Origin: VGSZ01 sp044349155
GTDB lineage: Bacteria > Myxococcota > UBA727 > VGSZ01
Assembly (NCBI GenBank): GCA_044349155.1
Contig: JBIKRQ010000001.1
Span: 12,412 to 76,411, forward strand
DNA: 64,000 nucleotides
Direction: 5' to 3'
Shown: positions 1 through 10,385 of the stretch, one piece after another
Numbering within the stretch: the stretch's first letter is position 1
Layout of the letters: every line of letters begins with the position of its first letter
The notes under the pieces: generated by a model
The model's database searches: none
Seen by the model: the letters and a program-made list of their open reading frames with translations, nothing else
What the model was told of the DNA's origin: nothing
Made by a program: the position numbers and the translations under genes

Positions 1-778
1 GCTCGGCGTCGGCAAAGTACGCCGCGCGTTGTTCGGGGGTGGTGGCGTCGAGGGTGGCCTGCCGCAGACGTGCCCGTGCCGCGTTGATGCCGGCCCACGC
101 GGCGTCATCGCCGGTGGTGATCGCGTCAAACGCCGTGACGGCGTCTTCGTGGCGGCCGTCGTAAAACGCCTCGAGCGCGCTGAGCAGGGCGACATCGGCA
201 GCGACGTCGGCGGCGAGCTTTGGCGGTACGGTTGCCGGCAAGGTGGTGGGCGCGTCGAAGTCGACGCTGAGGATTCTGCTCTGCCACGCCGTCCACGCCT
301 TGAGCAGCTCGGGATACTCGGCGTAGCGCTGCTGGCGCACCTTCAGGCGGTGTTGCGCGCGTCGAAACGCGTCGGGGTTGATGCGCTGGTAGTACGCGGT
401 GCCGCCAAAGACCTCGCCACGGCCTGACGGCTGCATGCCCAGCACGCGCGACGCCGCCTTCTCCCAGAGCAGTTGCGCAGCTTCTGCTTCTACCCGGCCG
501 TCGACGTCATCGTAGGAGCGGGCCCACGAGCGCTCGAGGGCAGAAAGCTCCAGCGGTGTGATGGGCACCCCCGAGGCGGTGCGAAACAAGAGCGCCAGAT
601 TCCGCACAGCAAAGTCGGGCGTGACGACGGTATGCAGTGCTGACGTCGCGTACGGGGCGGCGTGGACGCGCAGGAAGTACCCATCGCCTCGGAAGTAACA
701 GCACGCTTGCGCCGGCGTGGAGAGACCCGCGATCACTGTCGCGATCATGGCGGTGGTCGCCATCGTCTTGATGCTCAT
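1..778 (-). CDS. Exported CCYF hypothetical protein, C-terminus cut by window edge
   Basis: The frame is open from an ATG at 778 to the window edge, giving 259 visible residues; I translated it by hand without meeting a stop. It begins with a signal peptide (MSIKTMATTAMIATVIAGLS, then TPAQA) and the mature protein probably starts CCYFRGDGYF. Around residues 200-238 it reads EAFYDGRHEDAVTAFDAI followed by a second helix, which resembles a TPR unit. Its ATG overlaps the TGA of the upstream DUF3142 gene (ATGA), so the two are translationally coupled and probably act together. I do not recognise the family. The two cysteines at the likely cleavage site could mean either a plain Sec signal or a lipoprotein; the preceding A-Q-A fits signal peptidase I better, and the lipobox is weak. 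The rest lies outside the window. Confidence 0.8.
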   Translation of the reverse strand, partial: MSIKTMATTAMIATVIAGLSTPAQACCYFRGDGYFLRVHAAPYATSALHTVVTPDFAVRNLALLFRTASGVPITPLELSALERSWARSYDDVDGRVEAEAAQLLWEKAASRVLGMQPSGRGEVFGGTAYYQRINPDAFRRAQHRLKVRQQRYAEYPELLKAWTAWQSRILSVDFDAPTTLPATVPPKLAADVAADVALLSALEAFYDGRHEDAVTAFDAITTGDDAAWAGINAARARLRQATLDATTPEQRAAYFADAE

Positions 779-1572
779 CGCCATGCTGCCACCACCTCGT
801 CGAAGGCCTGCGGGGTCCAGGCACCAGGATGAAAGACATAGACCCGTTTCGCGCCGGGCACGGGGCCGTGGGCCTCGTCTGTCGACACGCCGACGCTGTC
901 GCCGCAACCGCGCAGGGCGTTGTCGTTGGCGTAGCGGGCGCGCCAGATGTCGGCGTCTTTGCCCAGCCGAAACAGCTGCGGCACCACTTCGCTCACGGGG
1001 GCGTCTGTGAACCACGGCGTGTCTTCTGTGCACCACGATGCGAGCCCTGTCATCGACAACGTCTGCTGCGGCGCGAGCCGTTGACGCAAGCGTTGAAGCA
1101 CGCGCACGGCGTCGGCGCGTTCGGACACGCGGGCGTCGAAGTCGATCATCACGCCGCTGGCGTGCAGGGCGTTCATGCGTTCGGCGATCGCCGTCGTCAG
1201 CATGTCGTCGAGGATCGCGGGAATGCCGCTGCCGTGGGTCTCCAAACGCACGACGGCGATCGGCGCTCGATGCTGCTGCGGGAGCTGCACTGGTTGTCGT
1301 CGTCGCTGGACGTCGATTGTGCCGCCCTCGATGCGGATGTCGGCCACCAACACCGCAATGTCGACGTCGTTGGGCACGAAGCGCAGGTCTTGTTCGGCGT
1401 GCCAGGCCCACAGCGTGAACTGCGGGCGTCCCTTCGGCGGCGCCTTCAACGGGTCGCTGCAGCCGCCCAACTGCAGCAGCGTGAGCAAGAGTGCCAACCA
1501 GCCGCCAGTCGATTGGGGAAGTTTCCCCGCCCGCCCTTCATGCAGCACGCTTCGATGTCGCTGCGCGCGCAT
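775..1572 (-). CDS. DUF3142 family lipoprotein
   Basis: The protein has about 265 residues from the ATG at 1572. An Arg-rich n-region, a hydrophobic stretch GWLALLLTLL and a lipobox LGGC predict a lipid-anchored periplasmic protein. The body matches what I know of DUF3142: an FTLWAWHAEQDLRF-like opening, a central VMIDFDAR followed by a helical LQRLRQRL segment, then LSMTGLASWC and the VPQLFRLG block. These conserved Asp and Trp-Cys positions resemble a glycosidase-like TIM barrel, but no activity is established for the family to my knowledge. The frame stays open upstream to a GTG at 1833, and ATGs at 1752 and 1626 are possible starts; I chose 1572 because it leaves a normal signal length. 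It is coupled to the downstream CCYF gene by an ATGA overlap. Confidence 0.75.
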   Translation of the reverse strand: MRAQRHRSVLHEGRAGKLPQSTGGWLALLLTLLQLGGCSDPLKAPPKGRPQFTLWAWHAEQDLRFVPNDVDIAVLVADIRIEGGTIDVQRRRQPVQLPQQHRAPIAVVRLETHGSGIPAILDDMLTTAIAERMNALHASGVMIDFDARVSERADAVRVLQRLRQRLAPQQTLSMTGLASWCTEDTPWFTDAPVSEVVPQLFRLGKDADIWRARYANDNALRGCGDSVGVSTDEAHGPVPGAKRVYVFHPGAWTPQAFDEVVAAWR

Positions 1573-1853
1573 CGTCGAGGCGAACAGGCCGATCAACGCG
1601 ACCACCGACCAACGCTGCACCTGCATCGACCGCACTTTGACCTCCACAGCCGTCGAGCGCTCGCGTGTCTTGAGGGTGGGCGGGGAGCCTTCCCCCGATG
1701 GTTGAGGTGGGGAATCGTTGCGTCGGACGAACATCTTCAATTTGCAATTCATTTCGGGCGCAGATCCCTGCGTCGACGAGCGCGCGGCACGCACCGACGA
1801 AGCGAGCGGAAGGGCGAGCCGCTTGAGCAGCACGAGCGGCTCATGTCACGTCG

Positions 1854-2384
1854 TCACGGCGTGTCGTCGATGCCGCGCACGCGCGCCACAAGTGCGCGCA
1901 GATCGTCGGGGCCCTTCAGCTGCCCGCGCCACTGTTCGGTGCTGACCGCACGCAACGACTTCGGCGACCCCGGCGTGCCGACCACCTCGACAACGTCGGT
2001 GCTGAGCGCGGCGAGTGCGGCTTTCGCTTCTTTCGCTTTGCGAATCGCGATCCGTTGCGCGCGTCCCCGTTGCCACTCGGCGAGGTGTTCGCGGCGCACA
2101 GTGAGCCACTCGGCCTCGTCGTCGCTGATGGTGCCGTCGAGTTCGCGTTGCCGCAGCTCCACACCGCAGGCGATGCGCTGCAGGCGCCCGCCACGACGAC
2201 GACCCAGCGGATCGGGCAATGGTGGAACTTCGCCGCGCTCGCGCATCGCGGTGCGTTCAAGCACCACTTCGTCGACGAGCCGCTGCTGCTCGGCCTTGTC
2301 GATTCGCACCGGCGGCGTGCGTGGTCGCCGGCCTCGTTGTGGTGTCTTGTGTCCTGGTGGCGCGAGCTGTGCGGTGGCGTTCAT
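1854..2384 (-). CDS. Charged hypothetical protein
   Basis: It encodes 176 residues from an ATG at 2384. I do not recognise it. There is no signal peptide or membrane segment. The N-terminus is basic and Pro-rich (about residues 8-27). Residues 28-130 are rich in Arg, Glu and Ala with long helical, possibly coiled-coil character, including RRGGRLQRIACGVELRQREL and a RIAIRKAKEAKAALAAL stretch. The C-terminal part (PGSPKSLRAVSTEQW onward) is probably a small folded unit. It is the first gene of the minus-strand group that continues with the DUF3142 lipoprotein, but nothing in its sequence suggests a shared function. It is probably cytoplasmic. Confidence 0.6.
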   Translation of the reverse strand: MNATAQLAPPGHKTPQRGRRPRTPPVRIDKAEQQRLVDEVVLERTAMRERGEVPPLPDPLGRRRGGRLQRIACGVELRQRELDGTISDDEAEWLTVRREHLAEWQRGRAQRIAIRKAKEAKAALAALSTDVVEVVGTPGSPKSLRAVSTEQWRGQLKGPDDLRALVARVRGIDDTP

Positions 2385-2535
2385 CGTGATCCCCCGTGAT
2401 CGATCTGTGGCACTGCGTGTTTCAACACTTTGAAAAGAAACAGGAATTTACGATCGGCTCTGCCTCGGGAACCTGACGTGCAGGGCCCATGTCGGAGCAA
2501 CACACGCCCGCAGCGCAGGCTGCGGCGCAGTACCT

Positions 2536-2540
2536 GGAGG
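2536..2540 (+). promoter_or_regulatory. Ribosome binding site deciding the start at 2546
   Basis: GGAGG lies five bases before the ATG at 2546. The in-frame ATG at 2489 has no comparable site, so the shorter product is preferred. Confidence 0.6.
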
Positions 2541-2545
2541 TCTGT

Positions 2546-2872
2546 ATGCAGCTCGTCCTCGAAGCCGGCGCGGTCGGCATCGTCATCGTCGTGGTATTTG
2601 TGGCCGCTCTTGCCGCACGGGTGACGGGGCGCGCGTCGTCGTCGACGCCGTGGGTGCTCGGCCTCTTGTCGCTCGGTGCTGTGGGGCAGGGGCTGGCACA
2701 ACGCGCGGTGCGCGACGCCGTGCTGGGCCTCGAGAGCATCGACGTCGACGTCGCCCGCATCGTTGCCGTGGGCAGCGCCGAAGCGAGTGCCAACCTGCTG
2801 CTGGCTGGCAGCGCGGCGTTGGTGGTGCTGCTGGTGGGTCTGGCCCGCGACCGCGCGTCGACGTCTCCCTGA
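2546..2872 (+). CDS. Small integral membrane protein, possibly ExbB/TolQ-like
   Basis: It has 108 residues from the ATG at 2546. Three hydrophobic stretches are visible: GAVGIVIVVVFVAALAA near the N-terminus, PWVLGLLSLGAVGQGL in the middle, and NLLLAGSAALVVLLVGLA near the C-terminus. A polar loop carries RDAVLGLESIDVDVARIVAVG between the last two. The spacing of a Gly-rich helix, an ESIDVD-type loop and a final helix is reminiscent of shortened MotA/TolQ/ExbB channel proteins, but no ExbD/TolR partner lies next to it and the similarity is only by eye. It is transcribed in the same direction as the zinc-ribbon/TPR gene, about 280 bases upstream of it. That interval holds no gene I can support. 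Confidence 0.6.
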   Translation: MQLVLEAGAVGIVIVVVFVAALAARVTGRASSSTPWVLGLLSLGAVGQGLAQRAVRDAVLGLESIDVDVARIVAVGSAEASANLLLAGSAALVVLLVGLARDRASTSP

Positions 2873-3155
2873 CGTCGAGCACACGAACGTTGTCGGCTTC
2901 CTGAACACATGTTTCCCCCTGGTCGGTGTGGGCCCTGACCCCACGCCTGTACCGCCGCAACGCCTCGGCAATTCGTGCACAGGTGGCGCAGGTGTCGTTG
3001 TCAGCTGCGCAGATCCGGCTCGCCGGCATCAGCAGCACCGCGGCGCAGACGCGGCCTGTGGAACGATCTGCGGGAAGACGCGCCTCGGCGACAAAGGCCA
3101 GGGCGTCTCGCTTCGAGACTCAAACTGTCGGGGGCCATTTCTGCGCGGTCCTGCT

Positions 3156-5132
<1,977 letters not shown>

Positions 5133-5255
5133 CCTCGCTGCTGCGGGAACACGCACGTCGGCGGAGACGTTTCACCGCCCGCCGGCAAGAGACTCACGTC
5201 GTCGTCACACCCCGCAGCGGGGTTCTCGTCGAGACGCACACACAAGAGGCAGCCC

Positions 5256-6209
5256 ATGACCCGTCGTGACCGCATCGTGTTGAACAAGGCTTCGTTGCGC
5301 GGCGTGTGGACCGCGTTGGTGACACCATTCACCGCCGACGACCGTGTCGACGTCGACGCGCTGCGGGCGTTGGTGCGTGAGCAGTTGGCGGCGGGTGTGG
5401 CGGGCCTCGTGCCGTGCGGCACCACGGGCGAGACGGCCACGATGAGCACCGCCGAGCAGGACCTCGTGATCACCACGGTGCTCGACGAGGTGAAGGGGGC
5501 GATTCCGATCGTTGCTGGTGCTGGTGCCAACGACACGAAGAAGGCCATCGAGCGGCACCAGCAGGTGCAGGGCCTCGTGAGCAGCGGCGGCTTCGTCGTC
5601 GACGGCGCGTTGCACGTCACGCCCTGGTACAACAAGCCCACACAAGACGGTTTGTTCGCGCACTTCATGGCCGTGGCGACGTCGGCCGAGCTGCCCATCA
5701 TTCTGTACAACGTGCCCGGCCGTACCGGTGTCGACATGCTGCCCGACACGGTGCTCAAGCTCGTCGTCGCCGACCGCCGCTTCGTGGGCATCAAGGAAGC
5801 CACGGGTTCGGTGCAGCGCAGCCAGGATCTGCTCAACGCATTTCATGCAGCAGGCAAGGGCAACGACGTCGCCATCTTGTCGGGCGACGACGGCCACATC
5901 CTCAGCCTGCTCGCCCTTGGTGGCGATGGCGTGATCAGCGTGACCTCGCACCTGTGCGCGCGCGAACTCGCCCAGATGGTGAAGGCGTTCGACGCTGGCG
6001 ACATGGCCACAGCGCAGGCGTTGTCGCGTCGCACGTCGCCACTGTCGAACCACATGTTCTTTCGCAGCAACCCCATCCCCGTGAAAACCGCCCTCGCCAT
6101 GCGTGGTCAGGCAGGCATCGCCGCACGGTTCCGCTTGCCGCTGGTGCCGCTGTCGGAGAGCGAGACCGCGGAGTTGAAGCAGCGTTTGACGTCGTCGGGC
6201 TGGCTGTAG
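5256..6209 (+). CDS. dapA: 4-hydroxy-tetrahydrodipicolinate synthase
   Basis: DapA condenses pyruvate with aspartate semialdehyde, the first committed step towards diaminopimelate and lysine; the enzyme is cytosolic. The 317-residue length fits a TIM-barrel member of the family (around 290-300), with about a dozen extra N-terminal residues. Visible motifs are the substrate loop CGTTGET (54-60), YNVPGRT (151-157) with the proton-relay tyrosine Y151, and the Schiff-base lysine K180 in GIKEATG. The start has an AGAGG stretch a few bases upstream. dapB follows after 27 bases, so the two form a pathway operon. The preceding zinc-ribbon gene ends 123 bases before; I see no convincing terminator between them. 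Confidence 0.95.
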   Translation: MTRRDRIVLNKASLRGVWTALVTPFTADDRVDVDALRALVREQLAAGVAGLVPCGTTGETATMSTAEQDLVITTVLDEVKGAIPIVAGAGANDTKKAIERHQQVQGLVSSGGFVVDGALHVTPWYNKPTQDGLFAHFMAVATSAELPIILYNVPGRTGVDMLPDTVLKLVVADRRFVGIKEATGSVQRSQDLLNAFHAAGKGNDVAILSGDDGHILSLLALGGDGVISVTSHLCARELAQMVKAFDAGDMATAQALSRRTSPLSNHMFFRSNPIPVKTALAMRGQAGIAARFRLPLVPLSESETAELKQRLTSSGWL

Positions 6210-6226
6210 CCGCTGACCTGCACTCC

Positions 6227-6231
6227 GGAGG
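6227..6231 (+). promoter_or_regulatory. Ribosome binding site of dapB
   Basis: GGAGG, extended to GGAGGGG, precedes the dapB ATG at 6237 by five bases and fixes that start. Confidence 0.7.
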
Positions 6232-6236
6232 GGACC

Positions 6237-7028
6237 ATGACTCGCTTGTTTGTCGTCGTTGTTGGCGCGCGTGGTCGCCTTGGTCGGCTGGTGCTCGACG
6301 AGGTGCAGCTGCGCACCGACGTCGACCTCGCTGGTGCCGTGAACCGCTCGGGCCTCGTGTCTGACCCCGACGCGGTCGTGGTGGTGGGCCCCGACATGGT
6401 CGATGTGTTGGCGCGCTGTCCACAGCGGCCGTTGGTGGTGGTCGACGTCGCCACGCCGGGGGCCACGGCCGTGCACGCAGCGGCGTGTGCAGCGGCAGGT
6501 GTTCCGTACGTGTGCGCCACCACGGGCCTGTCGGTCGACGACAAAGCAGCGCTCGTCGCAGCGGCCACGAAGGTGCCGGTGTTGGTGGCGGCGAACCTCT
6601 CGCCCGGTGCGCACCTGGTGGCCTTGCTCGCGCAGCAGGCGGCCCAGGCGATGCCCGAGGCCGACGTCGAGCTCGTCGAGGTGCACCACAAAAAGAAGGT
6701 CGATGCGCCGTCGGGCACGGCCCTCATGCTCGCGGAGGCAGTTGCTGCGGGGCGTGCCTCGAGCAGCATTGTGAGTGGTCGACATGGCGCGAGCGCGCGT
6801 CAGCCCGGCGAGATTGGCATCGCTGCCGTGCGCGGTGGCGACGTCGTGGGCGAACACACCGTCACGTTCTTCGCCGACGGCGAACGCGTCGAACTCGTGC
6901 ACAAGGTCTCTGACCGCCGCATCTTCGCCAAAGGGGCCCTCGACGCCGCGACGTGGCTCGTGGGCCGAAGCCCTGGCACCTGGGGCATGCAAGACGTGCT
7001 CAAGAGTCGGTTGTCGTCGACGCTGTGA
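6237..7028 (+). CDS. dapB: 4-hydroxy-tetrahydrodipicolinate reductase
   Basis: DapB reduces the DapA product with NAD(P)H. The 263-residue protein has a Rossmann nucleotide-binding loop GARGRLGR (10-17), a cofactor-contact segment CATTGLS (93-99), and the catalytic signature EVHHKKKVDAPSGTA (148-162), containing the His pair and the substrate-binding lysine and SGT. The C-terminal VSDRRIFAKGALDAATWL helix is also typical. The strong GGAGG site and ATG at 6237 give an unambiguous start. It ends facing the convergent pilX gene, with a hairpin between the two stops. Confidence 0.95.
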   Translation: MTRLFVVVVGARGRLGRLVLDEVQLRTDVDLAGAVNRSGLVSDPDAVVVVGPDMVDVLARCPQRPLVVVDVATPGATAVHAAACAAAGVPYVCATTGLSVDDKAALVAAATKVPVLVAANLSPGAHLVALLAQQAAQAMPEADVELVEVHHKKKVDAPSGTALMLAEAVAAGRASSSIVSGRHGASARQPGEIGIAAVRGGDVVGEHTVTFFADGERVELVHKVSDRRIFAKGALDAATWLVGRSPGTWGMQDVLKSRLSSTL

Positions 7029-7033
7029 GCGCG

Positions 7034-7062
7034 GCCGCTCGTTGATCCATCCAACGAGCGGC
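7034..7062. terminator. Hairpin between convergent dapB and pilX
   Basis: A perfect 11-bp inverted repeat (GCCGCTCGTTG and its complement) with a 7-base loop sits in the 51-base gap between the two stop codons. There is no T-run on either side, so it is either a bidirectional terminator of weak intrinsic type or a 3'-end stabilising stem. Confidence 0.55.
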
Positions 7063-7079
7063 GCGGCCCACGCCCATGT

Positions 7080-10000
7080 TCAGCGACGCACCCAGCGCAA
7101 GCGGTCCGTGTCGACCACCAGCGGCGCACCGGGGGCAAGACCGCCCGGGCCGTCGTTGCTCGGGTCGTAGGTGATCGAGCGGCGTGCCGACTCCCAGGCG
7201 TATTCAAATCCGGGATTCAAGCGGCAATCTCGAGATCTTGTTTGTTGGAGGTCCTGGCCACCACAAGCAGAGAACATGTTGGGCATAAAGCCCTGATTCA
7301 GGATGTGCTTGCCGTTGGCTTCTCTGCTGTAGAACATGGCAACCACGCTGCCATTGACAAAGAAGTCGATGTAGGCGGCGTTCGACAGCTGCGCCCAGCT
7401 CTCCTGGAAGCGAAAAATGCCGTAGATACCTTCATCAAGCGACGCATATGTCCAATTGGCGTTGTTGCCAGTGACCGTGTATGAGTCGTTTTTGATGTGA
7501 TTTACGCCATAAGATGGATACGCTTGGTCTTGTGGACAGCTCCAGGTCGTGCCGGTCAAAATCGAGAGATTGATGGCCAATTGGTCGCCATTGGCTGCCT
7601 GTGGAAGGTTTGCCAACGCCGGGTCAATCACCGACGGCACGCCCTGGCCATTCGGGTCGATCAAGGCACTGCGGTCGCGGGTGAAGATGACGTCGCTGCC
7701 GGTGGTGAACAGCGCTGTGGTGTCGACAGGAGCGAAACCATTGCTGCCAAGGATGCTCCTGTAGGTGACGTCGAACGCGGCACCACCTGATGCCAGCATG
7801 CCGCTCACCATGGCGTTGCCGGCGCCCACGGTGCCGCGCTGCGGCTGGACGGGCGGCATGAGCACGGCGGTGGGCGACAGCGTGCCGCTGTACGTGATCG
7901 CGGCGACGCTGTTGTTGTCGGCGAGGTGGTGGCGGCTGTTGAGCGTGCAGCGCATCCAGTCACGCACCGCTTCGCGATCGTTGCGCGCGGTGGGGGTGTT
8001 GCGCGTCGAGAACGCCGCGTTGCTCGTGTTGAAGTCGAGGAACAGGTCGAGGTCGACGAACGACTCCAGCGGTGCGTACGCGACGAAGGCATTCATCAGC
8101 CTGTCGGCCGTGAGTGCCGTTTCAGCGCCGTCGAGGACGCCGTTGCGGCTGTCGTCGTCAAACAGCGCTGTAGGTGCTGCGGCTCGCAGATCCACTCGCC
8201 AATCGCGCGCCACGGCAGCCGGGGCGTACACGTGCGGGAAGTTGTCGGCAGCGTTGGGAACCGTCGTGCGACGGCGCAGCAAAAGCTCACGGAGCAGGTT
8301 GCTGCACGGCGCCGGTGATGCGGGCTGCGAGCCAGCCGTGACGACGTAGTCGGTGTCGACCGCACCCCAGGTTTGATTGCCCGGCAAGATCTCGTTGCCG
8401 GCAGCGACGTTCACCGTCGCGAGCTGCCCCACGGGGGCAAATGGATTGCCCGCGAGCGTGTTGAACTTGTCCGACAGGAACGTGACCGCGTCGCCCGCCA
8501 CCGACGCAGGCACCTTGCCCACGGTGTAGCCAGCGCGCGAGGCGTTGAAGCCGCCAACGAGGGTGTTCACGTCGCCTTGCAGGTAGAGCGGGGCGTTGGT
8601 CGCAAACGTAAAGCCCCGCTCACGACCGCCGGCAAACACCGTCGGCAAACGTTGCGCGTCGCGCAGCAGCACACCGGTTTCGACGAGCTCGTTGCGGCCA
8701 CGGTCGATGACGCCGTCGCCATTGCCCTGGGGCAGGCGCAGCGGGCCATCGCCCAGACCCTGCACACGCGCGGCAGTGGGCGCGCAGAACGCCGACGACG
8801 GGTAGTAGGGATTGTCGAGGCGGGTGGCGCTCGTGACGTTGTCGTTGGCGAGCTGTGCTGGGCTGAGGGCGGAGAAGCCGTAGTTCGTCGACATCTGACC
8901 GCGGAGGTAGTGCGGCAGGTCGAGGAAGTCGGCGTTGCAGTTGCCACCACCATCGAGGGCGTAGAAGGCGGCGTCGGGGTTGAGGCCCCAGTTGTCGACG
9001 GGCGCGTTGAGGGTCTCGCCGAAAAAGATCACGCCATTGAAGCCCGCGGAGTCGAGAAACGGCAGGCAGCGCGTGAGGCGGTGCACGTCGACCACCTGCA
9101 CGCGACGCATGCGTCGATCCTGGAAGTCCCAGAAGCGCTCGTCCTGGATGGCCGGCACGCCATCGCTGTTGGCGACGCTGTTGTCGGTGCCTGGGGCGTA
9201 GCCGTAGTAGACGCACTGGGTCTCGATCGACGTCGGGTCCGACTGCGAGAACCACGGGTCGTAGCTGCCGCTGGCGTTTCTGCGGGTCCACACCCCGTCG
9301 ACGACGCGGATGCCGGCGCGGTGCGCGAACTTCACCTGCTTGAGCGCGCCGGTGTCGGCGGGGCGCGGCAGATCGATGACCTGCCAGTCGGGCGAGAGCG
9401 GCACGCCAGCCAGAGGCGTGTTGACGGTGTTGCCGGTGCTCTCGTCGATGCCGCAGGTATCAGGCACGCCCACCACCTTCGCTGTGAACGAGGCGGCGTC
9501 GACACCGGTGGGCAAGCTGAGCTTCTGTGTGCCGTGGGCCTCGTCGCGAATGAACGGCAGGTTCGTCGTCGTGTAGCTGAGCCACGACAGGCCACCGGGG
9601 CACGTGACCCTGTTCGTTGGAGCGTTGTCGCACGGCAGGGTGACGTCGACGCCACCAGCGTTGTTGGTATCAAGCCCGGGCGCACGACCAGAGACCTGCG
9701 ACGCTGTCTGCGAGATCGCGCGCAGGTGCACGTGGCCCGGCGTGGTGAGCAACGGCTTGAGGAACTCGATGTCGTTGGCACCGTCGCCGAAGAAGAAGCC
9801 GGTGTTGCTGTGGATGCGCCCGCTCACCGCTGAGGCTTCGGGGAGGTAGTACTCGATGGGCCCATCCATGAAGAGCGCGAACTGAAACACCGGGATGAGG
9901 TTGACCTGCACCGCGTCGGCGACGGTGGCGCGCGCGTTGCCCACCGACGACGACGCGAGCACCTGTATCGGCAGCTGACTGGCGATGAGGCCGCGATATG

Positions 10001-10385
10001 GGCCCGTGGTCAGCGGTGTTGGCGTGGGCGTTGGTGAAGGTGGCAGCGTCGACGTGGCGCCGGTGTCTTTGTCGAGCAGGTACTTGATGCTGTACTCGGG
10101 AAACGACGCCGTGGGTGCTGCTGTCGCCAGCTGGGCCAGGGCCGTGGCGGTGAGCGTGGTGACGTCGGGCGTGGGGTTGATGCGCAGCGCTTCGCTGACG
10201 AGGCTGGTGCCCACCGCAACACCCGCTTCTGCTGCGTACAACGCGCGTACCGCGTTCTCCTGCTGACGCCCTTCATCGCGATCGCGCGACGTGGCGTACA
10301 GCAAGATGCCCGACAACGCCGCGAGGACGATGCCAAACACGAGCACGAAGATGATGGCGTACCCACGAGGTGTGCTGCGGTTCAT
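7080..10385 (-). CDS. Oversized PilX-like minor pilin / pilus assembly protein
   Basis: It has 1,101 residues from an ATG at 10385, with AGGAG shortly before it. The N-terminus RGYAIIFVLVFGIVLAALSG followed by the AVRALYAAEAGVA helix is a PilX-type N-terminal region. A segment FALFMDGPIEYYLPEAS with GRIHSN (189-194) matches a block seen in large deltaproteobacterial PilX-like proteins. Classical PilX is below 200 residues, so about 900 residues are extra. They contain beta-rich sequence and scattered cysteines and are probably exposed at the pilus tip or cell surface. The start overlaps the pilW stop (ATGA). It ends the fimU-pilV-pilW-pilX series where other bacteria carry pilY1; no PilY1 is present here. 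The frame stays open upstream to 11015, but that stretch is the shadow of pilW. Confidence 0.8.
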   Translation of the reverse strand: MNRSTPRGYAIIFVLVFGIVLAALSGILLYATSRDRDEGRQQENAVRALYAAEAGVAVGTSLVSEALRINPTPDVTTLTATALAQLATAAPTASFPEYSIKYLLDKDTGATSTLPPSPTPTPTPLTTGPYRGLIASQLPIQVLASSSVGNARATVADAVQVNLIPVFQFALFMDGPIEYYLPEASAVSGRIHSNTGFFFGDGANDIEFLKPLLTTPGHVHLRAISQTASQVSGRAPGLDTNNAGGVDVTLPCDNAPTNRVTCPGGLSWLSYTTTNLPFIRDEAHGTQKLSLPTGVDAASFTAKVVGVPDTCGIDESTGNTVNTPLAGVPLSPDWQVIDLPRPADTGALKQVKFAHRAGIRVVDGVWTRRNASGSYDPWFSQSDPTSIETQCVYYGYAPGTDNSVANSDGVPAIQDERFWDFQDRRMRRVQVVDVHRLTRCLPFLDSAGFNGVIFFGETLNAPVDNWGLNPDAAFYALDGGGNCNADFLDLPHYLRGQMSTNYGFSALSPAQLANDNVTSATRLDNPYYPSSAFCAPTAARVQGLGDGPLRLPQGNGDGVIDRGRNELVETGVLLRDAQRLPTVFAGGRERGFTFATNAPLYLQGDVNTLVGGFNASRAGYTVGKVPASVAGDAVTFLSDKFNTLAGNPFAPVGQLATVNVAAGNEILPGNQTWGAVDTDYVVTAGSQPASPAPCSNLLRELLLRRRTTVPNAADNFPHVYAPAAVARDWRVDLRAAAPTALFDDDSRNGVLDGAETALTADRLMNAFVAYAPLESFVDLDLFLDFNTSNAAFSTRNTPTARNDREAVRDWMRCTLNSRHHLADNNSVAAITYSGTLSPTAVLMPPVQPQRGTVGAGNAMVSGMLASGGAAFDVTYRSILGSNGFAPVDTTALFTTGSDVIFTRDRSALIDPNGQGVPSVIDPALANLPQAANGDQLAINLSILTGTTWSCPQDQAYPSYGVNHIKNDSYTVTGNNANWTYASLDEGIYGIFRFQESWAQLSNAAYIDFFVNGSVVAMFYSREANGKHILNQGFMPNMFSACGGQDLQQTRSRDCRLNPGFEYAWESARRSITYDPSNDGPGGLAPGAPLVVDTDRLRWVRR

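Noticed and set aside
829..2433. 534-codon plus-strand frame opposite the DUF3142 and charged-protein genes
   Set aside because: It is the antisense shadow of two genes with better evidence; its translation is Arg/His-rich without domains.
2420..2435. TTTCAA-CACT-TTGAAA palindrome in the divergent gap
   Set aside because: Short and without spacing to a promoter I could defend; may be chance in a non-coding gap.
2676..3155. Upstream extension of the zinc-ribbon gene
   Set aside because: The extension is low-complexity, covers another gene in a different frame, and the zinc ribbon begins right at the ATG at 3156.
5205..6992. 595-codon minus-strand frame over dapA-dapB
   Set aside because: Shadow of two certain enzymes; no recognisable domain.
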